Part shown: one piece after another, positions 1 through 7,440 of the stretch
How positions within the stretch are numbered: the first letter of the stretch is position 1
Layout: every line of letters starts with the position of its first letter
From: Fimbriimonadaceae bacterium
GTDB taxonomy: Bacteria; Armatimonadota; Fimbriimonadia; Fimbriimonadales; Fimbriimonadaceae
Reading direction: 5' to 3'
DNA: 10,709 nucleotides
Assembly: GCA_022842565.1 (NCBI GenBank)
Contig: JALHPH010000026.1
Span: forward strand, 1-10,709
Notes under the pieces: generated by a model
Databases searched by the model: none
What the model saw: only the letters and a program-made list of their open reading frames with translations
What the model was told of the DNA's origin: nothing
Translations under genes and position numbers: made by a program

Positions 1-3000
1 CTCGGCATGGCCCTTCCGGGTAGCTCAATTGCTCCGCCTGAGACCAAGATGCTGGGCAAGGTCGCATTGCTAACGCTGACCCCGACAGGGACCTGAACTC
101 TTAGGAAAACGGGGCCATTCAGCGTCGATGCCGAGCCGTTGACGATAGTCACGCGCTGTCGGAATCGCCCGTTCCCCAGCGACTCCAATGCACCCGAAGT
201 GATAGCCACCTGCCCCGTGCGATCCGTAGACTGCGTGAGTTCGTAGCGTACTGAGGTCGTGGTAACCACCGCGTTCGCGCCCGGGTCGCCAGTGACGGCG
301 GGCTGAGTCGGCAAGAATTGGTTGCTTAGCCAGGCGTTTGGCGCGGGCCGGCCGCCGAGGGTGCCCCTCAGCGGGTCCACGCTCGAAAGGAAGGCGTCCT
401 GCTCGCCCGTGTTTCCGAGGAATGCGAGGAGGTTGACGCCTGGGTTGCCAGTCGCGGGGGATCCAAAGAGCGACGCCAACGGAATAGCGACTTCCACACC
501 GCGCGCAGGCGAGTTCACATTCGTGCGAACTTGGGTGGCGATCGCCGCGTTGCGCGGCTCGAGCCATGCCAAGCGACTGGGGTTGATGCGGTAGAACCCA
601 GCTTGCGCTCCAACAATCGGCGGAACGACCGGCCCACCAAAGAACGGCGCTTCCGGCGCGCTGGTGGTCGATTGGTTGCGGAACACTCCGACGGCGTAGT
701 CCGCGCCGAAACCGCTCGGGAGGGTCACTCTCGAATTGCTGAGCAAACGAGGCGCCGGTCCGCTGTCATCCGTCAGGGTCGAAACATCCTGCAGGCCGTT
801 TGCTCCGTCCACATCCAGGAACAGCCCGACGCCGTTGGTCAGATTTTCGCCGCCATCCACGCGGCCCGCCATTCCCAGATAGAGATAGCGCTCGTCGTTG
901 CGGGCATAGAGCGCATCCAGTCTGTTCAGTTGGCTGCTCGGGAAGCGCTGCTGCTGGGCAATCGGCGCGCCAAAATCGGTGAGGTCGCCATCCACGCGCC
1001 AGCCCGTCCCCACGCCGCGCTTCACATAAAACCAAACATTGAAGTCGCTGTAAACGCCGGGATCGCTGCCGGTGTCGCTGAAGACCCGCACCGTCGCTCG
1101 GTGCAGGCCATCGGTCAGCGAGGAAGTGTCAACCCGGTCCAGCGTGAACCGGCCCGCTGCCAGACGAGTCATCGGCACAAAGCCATCCGCCAGCCCCTCG
1201 GGAGTATTTTGAAGCGGCAAATACCCTGGCATCGCTTGGCCATTATTGAATCGGATGAGCGCCTGATTGCCGATGCTGCCGACATTCACTTCGAATCTCA
1301 GAAGATTCGAACTGACGGTCGCCGCGCGATAGGCACCGCCGCCCGCGTGCTGACCGCCAGGAGTATTGTAGTTGGCAAAGACTGCAGGCACAAAGCCATC
1401 GCGCGTGCGAGCGCGCGTGCGGTCGAACTCCGAAACCACGACCGGCTCTTGCCCCGGAATCGCATCGGCGGTCAGTGGCGCGTAAAGCACATAACCCCGG
1501 CCATTGTTCGGCTCATTCGGCGTGTGGTTATTGGGAACGGTGATCGTGGTCTGCCCGTTTTGCCCGACCGTCACATTTGGCATCTGACCGGTGTAATCGC
1601 GCAGCACGGTGCCGTTGCGGAAGTTAGTGGCGACGGTCACCGTGGTCGATCCGCTCAGCCCCTTGTCATTCATAGCAAAGAGCATCACCGAGCGGCCGTT
1701 CACCTGTCGCTCAAAGGCATACAGGTCGCCATCCAGCCACCGATTCACCGTGTATCCACGGCCAAACCGTTGGTTCGCCTGGACCAGCTTCACCACCGTA
1801 TCGCCGAATTGGCCGAGCGCATCGCCGCGACCAGGGCGGGGAAAATTGGACCAGTTTCCGGGCTGAACGTTGTTGCCATCGTAATAGACCTTGGCTCGCC
1901 CGGGTCGCGCCAAGATGAAAGCGTGTGCCAGGTTGTTGCTGGTCGGCGGGCCGTCGTCGTGGCTTTGCACAAAGCTCACTCCCGTGTCTGGCGAGAGGCC
2001 ACCCTGCTGGAAGGCGATGCCAGTCATGGGGTCCACGCCGTAGTTGTTGCTCAAGTCGGCGGCCAGGTTCGCAAATCCGTTCTGGTTGAACGTGCTTCCC
2101 ATCTTGAATTTCAGCGGGAAGTCCAACGGATTGATGCCGACCTTGGCGTATTCACGTAGCTCGTGCGTGACGTTGCTGTAGATCTCACCGAAAACATACA
2201 GGTTCTGGTAGTCGCTCAGCATTTTGCTCAGCAAGTTTCCATTGGAGAAGCTTTGGGAGGCGGCCTGGTCGGGTGCCCAGCCGAAGTATCCCGGCGGCAC
2301 GTGCTTCACGGCGTCAATGCGGAAGCCGTTGAACCCGATGACCTCCACCATGAAACGCGACCATCGCTCCAGGTATTCGCGCACATCCTCGGTCGTAGTG
2401 TTTCCTTCCGGATAGTATTGCGGCGTACGTGGTTGGCGCACAAAGCTCGGTTTGCCCACCGGATTCCAGGTGGCATAGGGCGGCAGAGAAAAGGCGCCGT
2501 TCTGGGTGTTGTTGCCGTCCTCGTGAGCAATGTCGGTGAGCCCGACCAGCTCGTGGTTCAGCATGCCAAAGCTGAAGGGGCCCTCGGTCGCAAAGTCGAT
2601 TTCACGGTTACCGGTATCGGCCGAGGAGCGGATGTGGAAATCCTCGGGGATCATGTCGGGATAACGATCCAGCGCGTGTGAAGCGCGGTTGTCGTTATGG
2701 TTGATCACCATGTCGAAATAAACTTCAAGTCCGAGCCGCTTTGCGACCCGAACAAGCTCGATCAGCTCTTGGGTGGTGCCGTATTTGGTGCGGACCGACC
2801 CCTTTTGGAATCGGTCCCCCATATCAAAGCGATCGACGGGGTTGTAGCCCACGCTGAATCCACCACCTCCGCCCTTACTTGGTGCAGGGAGGTAAATGGC
2901 GCTGTAGCCTGCTTCCACCACTTCGGGTAGCCGGGCCATAATGGTGCGGTAGGGCGTCTCGAACCACTGCAAGATGGCACCCCTTCGGTAAGCCGAGGCA

Positions 3001-3416
3001 TGGCGTTGGTGGTAGCCAAAGTTTGCGCCGCCATGGTTGTCAAAGACGGCGTTAGCCTGCCCGTATTTGGTCCCCTTCAGATAAAAATTGACCTGCGTCC
3101 CTTGCGGGAACGGCCCGAGCACGGCATACCAACGGCTGTTGTTGCCCGAGTTCCCGTTCCATGTGAATACGTATTCACGAGCGGATTGCCAACCAGCGGT
3201 CTCGACGACTGCCACCACCTGCTGTGCGGGCTCGACGGGGTAGGTCTCGGTCGTGATCGTGAGCGTTTGCCAAGGCTCCAAGAACCCGCCGCGCCGTGGG
3301 AAAGCCTGCCCACTTTGGAAAATCTGAGTGTTGCCGATCCACGAGATCGCCTGCGATACCACTGGCAATGCCAAGGTGCCCGCCAACACCAACAACGCTG
3401 TCGGTCGAAACTTCAT
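1..3416 (-). CDS. Secreted multidomain GH13 alpha-amylase-family enzyme (3' end beyond window)
   Basis: The minus-strand frame from the ATG at 3416 stays open for 1138 codons to the window edge, so the C-terminus is missing. Residues 1-23 form a signal peptide. Residues about 45-130 look like an Ig-like starch-binding module. The (beta/alpha)8 barrel spans about 140-510 and carries the GH13 signatures: DMVINH (235-240), GFRIDAVKH (364-372, nucleophile D368), VFGEIY (408-413, acid/base E411) and FVQSHD (482-487, transition-state stabiliser D487). All three catalytic carboxylates are present, so hydrolysis or transfer at alpha-glucosidic bonds outside the cytoplasm is likely; the exact substrate is not readable. 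A beta C-domain (about 560-650), an Ig-like segment (about 655-800), a CBM9-like sandwich beginning VDGDLTDFG (808-816) and another beta domain (about 1040 onward) follow. AGAGG lies 3 bases before the start, a short spacing. DUF1501 ends 46 bases upstream with no visible terminator, so co-transcription is possible. Confidence 0.93.
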   Translation of the reverse strand, partial: MKFRPTALLVLAGTLALPVVSQAISWIGNTQIFQSGQAFPRRGGFLEPWQTLTITTETYPVEPAQQVVAVVETAGWQSAREYVFTWNGNSGNNSRWYAVLGPFPQGTQVNFYLKGTKYGQANAVFDNHGGANFGYHQRHASAYRRGAILQWFETPYRTIMARLPEVVEAGYSAIYLPAPSKGGGGGFSVGYNPVDRFDMGDRFQKGSVRTKYGTTQELIELVRVAKRLGLEVYFDMVINHNDNRASHALDRYPDMIPEDFHIRSSADTGNREIDFATEGPFSFGMLNHELVGLTDIAHEDGNNTQNGAFSLPPYATWNPVGKPSFVRQPRTPQYYPEGNTTTEDVREYLERWSRFMVEVIGFNGFRIDAVKHVPPGYFGWAPDQAASQSFSNGNLLSKMLSDYQNLYVFGEIYSNVTHELREYAKVGINPLDFPLKFKMGSTFNQNGFANLAADLSNNYGVDPMTGIAFQQGGLSPDTGVSFVQSHDDGPPTSNNLAHAFILARPGRAKVYYDGNNVQPGNWSNFPRPGRGDALGQFGDTVVKLVQANQRFGRGYTVNRWLDGDLYAFERQVNGRSVMLFAMNDKGLSGSTTVTVATNFRNGTVLRDYTGQMPNVTVGQNGQTTITVPNNHTPNEPNNGRGYVLYAPLTADAIPGQEPVVVSEFDRTRARTRDGFVPAVFANYNTPGGQHAGGGAYRAATVSSNLLRFEVNVGSIGNQALIRFNNGQAMPGYLPLQNTPEGLADGFVPMTRLAAGRFTLDRVDTSSLTDGLHRATVRVFSDTGSDPGVYSDFNVWFYVKRGVGTGWRVDGDLTDFGAPIAQQQRFPSSQLNRLDALYARNDERYLYLGMAGRVDGGENLTNGVGLFLDVDGANGLQDVSTLTDDSGPAPRLLSNSRVTLPSGFGADYAVGVFRNQSTTSAPEAPFFGGPVVPPIVGAQAGFYRINPSRLAWLEPRNAAIATQVRTNVNSPARGVEVAIPLASLFGSPATGNPGVNLLAFLGNTGEQDAFLSSVDPLRGTLGGRPAPNAWLSNQFLPTQPAVTGDPGANAVVTTTSVRYELTQSTDRTGQVAITSGALESLGNGRFRQRVTIVNGSASTLNGPVFLRVQVPVGVSVSNATLPSILVSGGAIELPGRAMP

Positions 3417-3462
3417 TGTCCTCTGCAGGAGGGCGACGCATCCTTGCGCAACCCAGCCCACA

Positions 3463-4770
3463 TTAATTTACGACATTCACTTCGGTTTCGGTTAGTTCGG
3501 GGAACACTTTTTGCACAGAAACTGGTGACATTCGGCTCTTCAGAACGCCCGCCAGCAACCGACGATAGTCGGTTCCCACTCGCAGGTCGCCTTCTTCGTC
3601 CAGTTGGTCCGGCTTCAGCCCAGGCCAGTCGCCGAGCACTTTCCCGCCGCGCGCCTTGGTATCCAGGACCATGAACACCGACGAACGCCCGTGGTCGGTC
3701 CCCAGGACCACGTTCTCATTGACGCGGCGTCCGAACTCCGTCTGCACCACGACCGTCACATTTTTGCGACGCTCGCCGAGGTCCTGCCAGAATGCGTGGA
3801 GTCCCGCGCTCAGGTCACCGACGTTATTGGCGATCCACCCTTCGGTGGTTCCCTGCGCTGCATGCGTATCCCAGATTCCGTGGTCCACGCACGCCACTTC
3901 TAGTCCGAGGTCGGCATGGACAAGCGCCGCTACGTCCTTGAGTGAGCGTCCAAACTCGGTTTCGGGATAGGCAGCGCCCTGGGCGGCCTGACCCTTGGGC
4001 CGATCGCGCAGCATCTTCAGTACGCCTAGCGTCTCGTGGCCAGCCTCTGCCAAGAGGTCCTTCGGCCCGGTGTAGAGCTTCGCCAGGTCGTTCAGCCACT
4101 CGCCATCTTGGGCAACGCCCTCCGGCACCTGGAGCCGGAAATCGTCCAACCGTCCGAGCGCCATCGCCGGTGGATAGCCCCGCAGACTCTCGGGCAACAT
4201 CCCTCCAAAGCTCACAGCGCGGAGCGTGGATTCCATCGCGTCTGATTCGGTGAGGAACCGCGCCAGCCAGCCGCCGCCTGTATGTCGGCGGCCGTCGAAG
4301 GCTCCGGTCTCCATCGTGCGCATCGCTTCGAAGTGGGACCGGGTCGTATCGCTCGACCCCACTGCGTGGACGATCGAAAGATGCCCCTCCTGCCAGATTT
4401 CCAACAGACCGGGCATCCCGGGGTGCATCGAAAATCTGGAATCAAGCGGCTTGGTTTGGCGTTCGCTCAGGGCCAACTGCGGCCTTGCGCGGGCGTAGTC
4501 AGGTTCAAAATGCGGCACGACGAGCGACAGCCCATCGGCCCCGCCGCGTAGAAAAACGACGACCAGGGTGTGGCCGGGCTTTTTGGCCGCGCGGAAGGTG
4601 GCTTGCGCCAACGCGCTGCCCGCCAAGCCCAGGCCCAATGCCCCCAAACCGAGCCGCACGATGGCTTGGCGACGGCTCACATGGACGCCGGCCCAATCCG
4701 ATCCCGCCTCTCCGTACCGGGCGGCATACTCCAGCGCCGATCCGTCACACGTTTTCCAATTCTCAGACAT
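3463..4770 (-). CDS. DUF1501 family protein, Tat-exported, alkaline-phosphatase-like superfamily
   Basis: 435 aa from the ATG at 4770. GGAG eight bases upstream supports this start; an in-frame ATG 13 codons earlier would lie inside the preceding gene. The N-terminus carries a twin-arginine signal: a 31-residue polar n-region, S32-R33-R34-Q-A, a Gly/Ala/Leu h-region (40-54) and an ALA-Q type cleavage site near 55. The mature part begins with the family-typical FLRGGADG (73-80). Later come TEFGRRVNEN (344-353) and GTDHG (357-361), the metal-site-like end of the DUF1501 fold, and near the C-terminus TDYRRLLAGVL. The family is related to sulfatases and alkaline phosphatases, but its reaction is not established. 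It is usually paired with a DUF1800 partner, as here, where DUF1800 ends 4 bases upstream. The arrangement implies translational coupling and joint function in the envelope. Family assignment is firm; function is unknown. Confidence 0.93.
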   Translation of the reverse strand: MSENWKTCDGSALEYAARYGEAGSDWAGVHVSRRQAIVRLGLGALGLGLAGSALAQATFRAAKKPGHTLVVVFLRGGADGLSLVVPHFEPDYARARPQLALSERQTKPLDSRFSMHPGMPGLLEIWQEGHLSIVHAVGSSDTTRSHFEAMRTMETGAFDGRRHTGGGWLARFLTESDAMESTLRAVSFGGMLPESLRGYPPAMALGRLDDFRLQVPEGVAQDGEWLNDLAKLYTGPKDLLAEAGHETLGVLKMLRDRPKGQAAQGAAYPETEFGRSLKDVAALVHADLGLEVACVDHGIWDTHAAQGTTEGWIANNVGDLSAGLHAFWQDLGERRKNVTVVVQTEFGRRVNENVVLGTDHGRSSVFMVLDTKARGGKVLGDWPGLKPDQLDEEGDLRVGTDYRRLLAGVLKSRMSPVSVQKVFPELTETEVNVVN

Positions 4771-4774
4771 CGGG

Positions 4775-6178
4775 TTATCTCCAAAGGAATTCTGGGCTGC
4801 CCAGGGCAAGCGCCAGATGGCGTCGGGGGTCAGAGTGTAGGGCCTTGCCTCGCTGACCGAAAAGGACGTAATTCACAGCCTCGGCGGCCGGGAGCGAGAG
4901 CCGCTCGGCCAGGGTTTCGATGCTGAAATCGAGGTCGGGCAGCTGCCCAAACGCAAGCGCCAGCGCGAAGTTCCAACGCTCCAGCAGCGACCCCGTCCAG
5001 GCCGATGCGCGCATCGAATAGCCGTCGGGCATCGGCCATTGGTAAAGAGGCTGGCGCATCTTTTCCAACGGTTCGATGAGGCCCACGCACGACGTCGCAC
5101 TTCCCAGGGCACGCATGCTGCCCGCTACAAAATCAAGCGGACGCTTAGGCAGCCGCGCATCCTCTGCACCGAACTTCGGGTGTAGCAAAATCACCCGCAT
5201 CATCGCCTTGATGTCGCCATTCGAAGTGTGGTACGCCCGCGCGACTTCTGGCGTTACTTCCGGACCGTGTTCGCCCAAGAAGAGCGCGCAAAGCTTGCGG
5301 GCGATATGTTGCCCCGTTGCGGGGTGCGCGCCCAAGATATCAAGAACTCGATCACCCTGTCCTTTTCCAAGATCGGCGGCGATCCGGTGCCCCAAAACCA
5401 GCCGCGCTCCTGGCTCGTGGCGTTCCGGGTCGAACCGAAAAGTGCCGCCCGCTCGCAGGAAACGGTCCTCGACCGTCCAGCCGGTAAAGCACTTGGCCAC
5501 CTCGCGCACATCCTTCTGCGTATAACCACTTCGAACGCCCATCGAATGCAGTTCGAGCAACTCACGGCCATAGTTCTCGTTCACGCCGCCCTTGCGGTTC
5601 TGCTTGTTATCCAGATAGGCCAGCATCGACGGCCCATGAGCGCTTTGCGACAGCAGCTTCGGAAACGTCCCGAGTGCCTGGCTGCGAAGGTTCTGGTTCA
5701 AGTCTTTTGATAAGTAAAACGTGCCGTACGCCTTCTTGATGTCGATGTTGAAGTGGTCGCTCCAGAACTCGACCATCCGCTCTCGTAACTGGTTTGAACT
5801 GTAGATTGTCCTCAGTAGCGTGGCTTGGTGGAGCTGGCGGATCACTTCGTGTTCGGGGAGCGCCCGTAAATCGACCGCACCGAACGAGTGGATATCCAGC
5901 TGCCGGAGCATGGCTTCCAGTTCAGCCGGTTCGGCCCGCGTGGCGGCGAGTTGCTCGTCCACATACGCTTCCCACCCGATTTCTTCGACGCGCGCAACTT
6001 CCTCGGGCGTGGGGCCATAGCCCATCCGGTTCAGCTTCCGCACGCTCAGGCTTGCGCCGTCTACCGGGCGAATGGGGGCCGTGGGCTGGAGCTCGCGCGC
6101 TCGGCGGAGGGTTGGCGCGCATCCGGCCAGCCCCAGCGCCGCGGCGCCCATCAGGACTTCTCGACGTGAGATTCCCAT
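4775..6178 (-). CDS. DUF1800 family protein with Tat/lipoprotein-type signal
   Basis: 467 aa. The ATG at 6178 is chosen because GAGG sits five bases upstream. An in-frame TTG at 6196 overlaps the stop of the preceding gene and is less likely. The N-terminus combines a twin-arginine motif S4-R5-R6-E-V-L with a lipobox-like LAGC ending at C20, so it may be a Tat-exported lipoprotein. DUF1800 landmarks follow: FWSDHFNI (138-145), NENYGRELLELH (200-211), GYTQKDV (218-224) and FTGW (231-234). The C-terminus ends in LGSPEFLWR, as is usual for the family. Length is near the family norm. DUF1800 proteins are almost always next to DUF1501 proteins, and here the two genes are 4 bases apart, with the DUF1501 ribosome-binding site inside the last DUF1800 codons. 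The biochemical role is not established; I infer an envelope complex with the DUF1501 partner. Confidence 0.93.
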   Translation of the reverse strand: MGISRREVLMGAAALGLAGCAPTLRRARELQPTAPIRPVDGASLSVRKLNRMGYGPTPEEVARVEEIGWEAYVDEQLAATRAEPAELEAMLRQLDIHSFGAVDLRALPEHEVIRQLHQATLLRTIYSSNQLRERMVEFWSDHFNIDIKKAYGTFYLSKDLNQNLRSQALGTFPKLLSQSAHGPSMLAYLDNKQNRKGGVNENYGRELLELHSMGVRSGYTQKDVREVAKCFTGWTVEDRFLRAGGTFRFDPERHEPGARLVLGHRIAADLGKGQGDRVLDILGAHPATGQHIARKLCALFLGEHGPEVTPEVARAYHTSNGDIKAMMRVILLHPKFGAEDARLPKRPLDFVAGSMRALGSATSCVGLIEPLEKMRQPLYQWPMPDGYSMRASAWTGSLLERWNFALALAFGQLPDLDFSIETLAERLSLPAAEAVNYVLFGQRGKALHSDPRRHLALALGSPEFLWR

Positions 6179-6188
6179 AGTGACCTCG

Positions 6189-6689
6189 TTACTCAAACTG
6201 GCCCGAGCGAGCGCGGCTGCGAATTGGGGTCAGGCTCAGACCAAAACCCAAGAGCAGCGCGACCGGCGCCAGCAGAATCCAACCGACAAACGGCACCAAT
6301 AGGGCACCGACCAACAACAGCGAGGCTCGCTGCATGGCTGCGAACTCGCCCATATTGGGGTCCATGGAGCGCATGCGGTCGGCCATGGCTTTCACCACGC
6401 CCGTCAGCCCGGCTGTGGAGAACAGCACCCAAGCGAACATCCCGAGCACGCCCAGTGTCCTAATGAGCGGCGAAGGGAGGTTGGCGAGGATCACAAGGAT
6501 AAAGAGAACCGGCAAACCCACCACGGTTCCGAGTGCGAAACGGGCCATGGGCGACTCCTTGAGCCGCTCAGAACTTCGCAGCGCCACTTGAGGGGCAAGC
6601 AGGCCTTGGGCAAGCAACAGGGCGACGGTCGTGAGAGTGATTCCCAACAGGACCGCAACGACAGCAAAAACATCTCCTAGAACCAGCAT
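6189..6689 (-). CDS. Four-helix integral membrane protein, family not recognised
   Basis: 166 aa starting at the ATG at 6689, with GGAAAG ending six bases upstream. Hydrophobic segments at about 5-27, 52-70, 76-98 and 122-153 suggest four (perhaps five, as the last is long) membrane helices. The connecting loops are short. The loops at 38-50 (SSERLKESPMAR) and 100-120 (AMADRMRSMDP) carry most of the charge. The C-terminal tail (155-166) is polar and arginine-rich. There are no cysteines or evident catalytic residues. The stop is 10 bases before the DUF1800 start, so it is probably the first gene of the operon with DUF1800 and DUF1501. It could anchor, assist or regulate those exported partners, but I know no family to support that. 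The reading frame is convincing; the function is unknown. Confidence 0.8.
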   Translation of the reverse strand: MLVLGDVFAVVAVLLGITLTTVALLLAQGLLAPQVALRSSERLKESPMARFALGTVVGLPVLFILVILANLPSPLIRTLGVLGMFAWVLFSTAGLTGVVKAMADRMRSMDPNMGEFAAMQRASLLLVGALLVPFVGWILLAPVALLLGFGLSLTPIRSRARSGQFE

Positions 6690-6702
6690 GGTCTACTTTC
6701 CT

Positions 6703-6722
6703 GCCCGCACGGCTTTGCGGGC
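6703..6722 (-). promoter_or_regulatory. Leader hairpin upstream of the membrane-protein ribosome-binding site
   Basis: GCCCGCA and TGCGGGC form a 7-bp stem with a 6-base loop. On the minus strand it ends just before the GGAAAG ribosome-binding site of the 166-aa membrane protein and begins near the start point predicted from the -10 box at 6731-6736. It could stabilise the 5' end of the mRNA or tune initiation. There is no U-tract, so it is not a terminator for this strand. Structure seen in sequence; role inferred. Confidence 0.4.
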
Positions 6723-6730
6723 TCCTCATC

Positions 6731-6763
6731 ATTGTAAACCGACCTAAAGTTTCGGCCTAGGTC
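6731..6763 (-). promoter_or_regulatory. Putative promoter and operator-like inverted repeat of the membrane protein/DUF1800/DUF1501 operon
   Basis: On the minus strand TACAAT (6736-6731) matches five of six bases of the sigma-70-type -10 consensus. A start near 6724 would give a leader of about 35 bases. No good -35 hexamer is visible at 16-18 bases. Instead, a perfect 6-bp inverted repeat, GACCTA-N11-TAGGTC (6741-6763), covers the place where -35 should be. That suggests an activator or repressor site, or simply a weak promoter. The operator reading is inference. Confidence 0.4.
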
Positions 6764-6771
6764 CGTCCCAA

Positions 6772-6807
6772 GCAAAAACAAGGACGCCCCCTAATTGGAG
6801 GCGTCCT
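6772..6807 (-). terminator. Intrinsic terminator after the 173-aa secreted-protein gene
   Basis: AGGACGCC (6781-6788) and GGCGTCCT (6800-6807) form a perfect 8-bp GC-rich stem. Two further pairs inside the loop are possible after one mismatch. Read on the minus strand, it is followed immediately by TTGTTTTTG (6780-6772), a typical U-tract. It lies 28 bases after the stop at 6836 and ahead of the next operon's promoter region. Confidence 0.85.
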
Positions 6808-6835
6808 GAACCATGATCCGACGTGCTAAAAGTCG

Positions 6836-7357
6836 TTACGGGTTTGGGTTAGTTCGAACCACGATGTCGCCGCGCTTCACCATGCCTTCCCAGATGTACG
6901 GGGCCGTGCTGTTTTGTCGAGCGAACGTGATTTTGAAATCATCATTATCGTTGTTCGGATTGGGTTGGCCGGGCACTACGTCATCTTGGACGCGGACCGT
7001 GATTCGGCCACGCACTTCTTCGACGCGGCCATTGGAGTTGCGGATGACCATCACGCCAGGACCACCGAATTCGGCCACGTTTCCGTTCACGCCAAGATTC
7101 ATAATCTCGCGAGTGCGAATGGTGATGCGGCGTGCTGAAGCGGCGGTGCCGACAGCGGTGTTGAACTCAATGTTTCCATTGGTGCGGACGGTGCCGTTGA
7201 AGTCGGCCTTGCGAACTTCAAAGCGGAATTCAGCTCGCTTTCCATCAGCATTTTCGGCGACGCCGCGACCGTGGGTTGCTGCGATCGGTGCGGGTTGAGC
7301 GATAGCGATGGCGGCAAACAGCGCCACCGGGATACCAAACAGAGCGATTTTCTTCAT
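6836..7357 (-). CDS. Small secreted protein of unrecognised family
   Basis: 173 aa from the ATG at 7357, with GAGG seven bases upstream. Residues 1-20 are a clear Sec signal peptide (MKK, then a hydrophobic stretch ending AIA-Q), leaving about 153 mature residues. The mature part alternates polar and hydrophobic residues throughout, with many Val, Ile, Thr, Arg and Asn, and no cysteine. This suggests a single all-beta domain. A low-complexity loop rich in Asn, Asp and Pro occurs at about 132-140 (NPNNDNDD), and the protein ends NPNP. I recognise no catalytic motif, lipobox or anchor. The gene has its own terminator, and the response regulator ends 83 bases upstream on the same strand, so it could be transcribed with that regulator or alone. 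Gene reality is well supported by signal peptide, ribosome-binding site and terminator; function is unknown. Confidence 0.85.
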   Translation of the reverse strand: MKKIALFGIPVALFAAIAIAQPAPIAATHGRGVAENADGKRAEFRFEVRKADFNGTVRTNGNIEFNTAVGTAASARRITIRTREIMNLGVNGNVAEFGGPGVMVIRNSNGRVEEVRGRITVRVQDDVVPGQPNPNNDNDDFKITFARQNSTAPYIWEGMVKRGDIVVRTNPNP

Positions 7358-7440
7358 GACGTTTCCTCAAACTTGCCCGGTATTAACCAAGGCTTGCATG
7401 GGTAGAAACGCACTGCCCAAACCAAAGTTCAGTAAGCGAT
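7358..7440 (-). promoter_or_regulatory. Upstream region of the 173-aa secreted-protein gene, possible weak promoter
   Basis: This 83-base gap holds the GAGG ribosome-binding site and, on the minus strand, TTAATA (7386-7381) as a possible -10 box about 24 bases before the start codon. No convincing -35 element or terminator for the preceding response regulator is visible. Read-through from that gene therefore remains equally possible. Confidence 0.25.

Noticed and set aside
531..2159. 542-aa plus-strand open frame
   Set aside because: It is antisense to the GH13 gene, whose minus-strand frame carries all catalytic motifs. The plus-strand product shows no recognisable domain; it is rich in Arg, His and Ala, as expected for a shadow frame.
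2163..3674. Plus-strand open frames at 2163-2681 and 3000-3674
   Set aside because: Both lie mainly antisense to the GH13 gene (the second also reaches into DUF1501), lack recognisable motifs and have no supporting ribosome-binding site.
6813..7298. 161-aa plus-strand open frame
   Set aside because: It is antisense to the 173-aa secreted protein, which has a signal peptide, ribosome-binding site and terminator in its favour.
7372..7397. Direct repeat CTTGC spaced 21 bases before the secreted-protein gene
   Set aside because: Five-base repeats are expected by chance in a gap of this size and there is no other support for a binding site.
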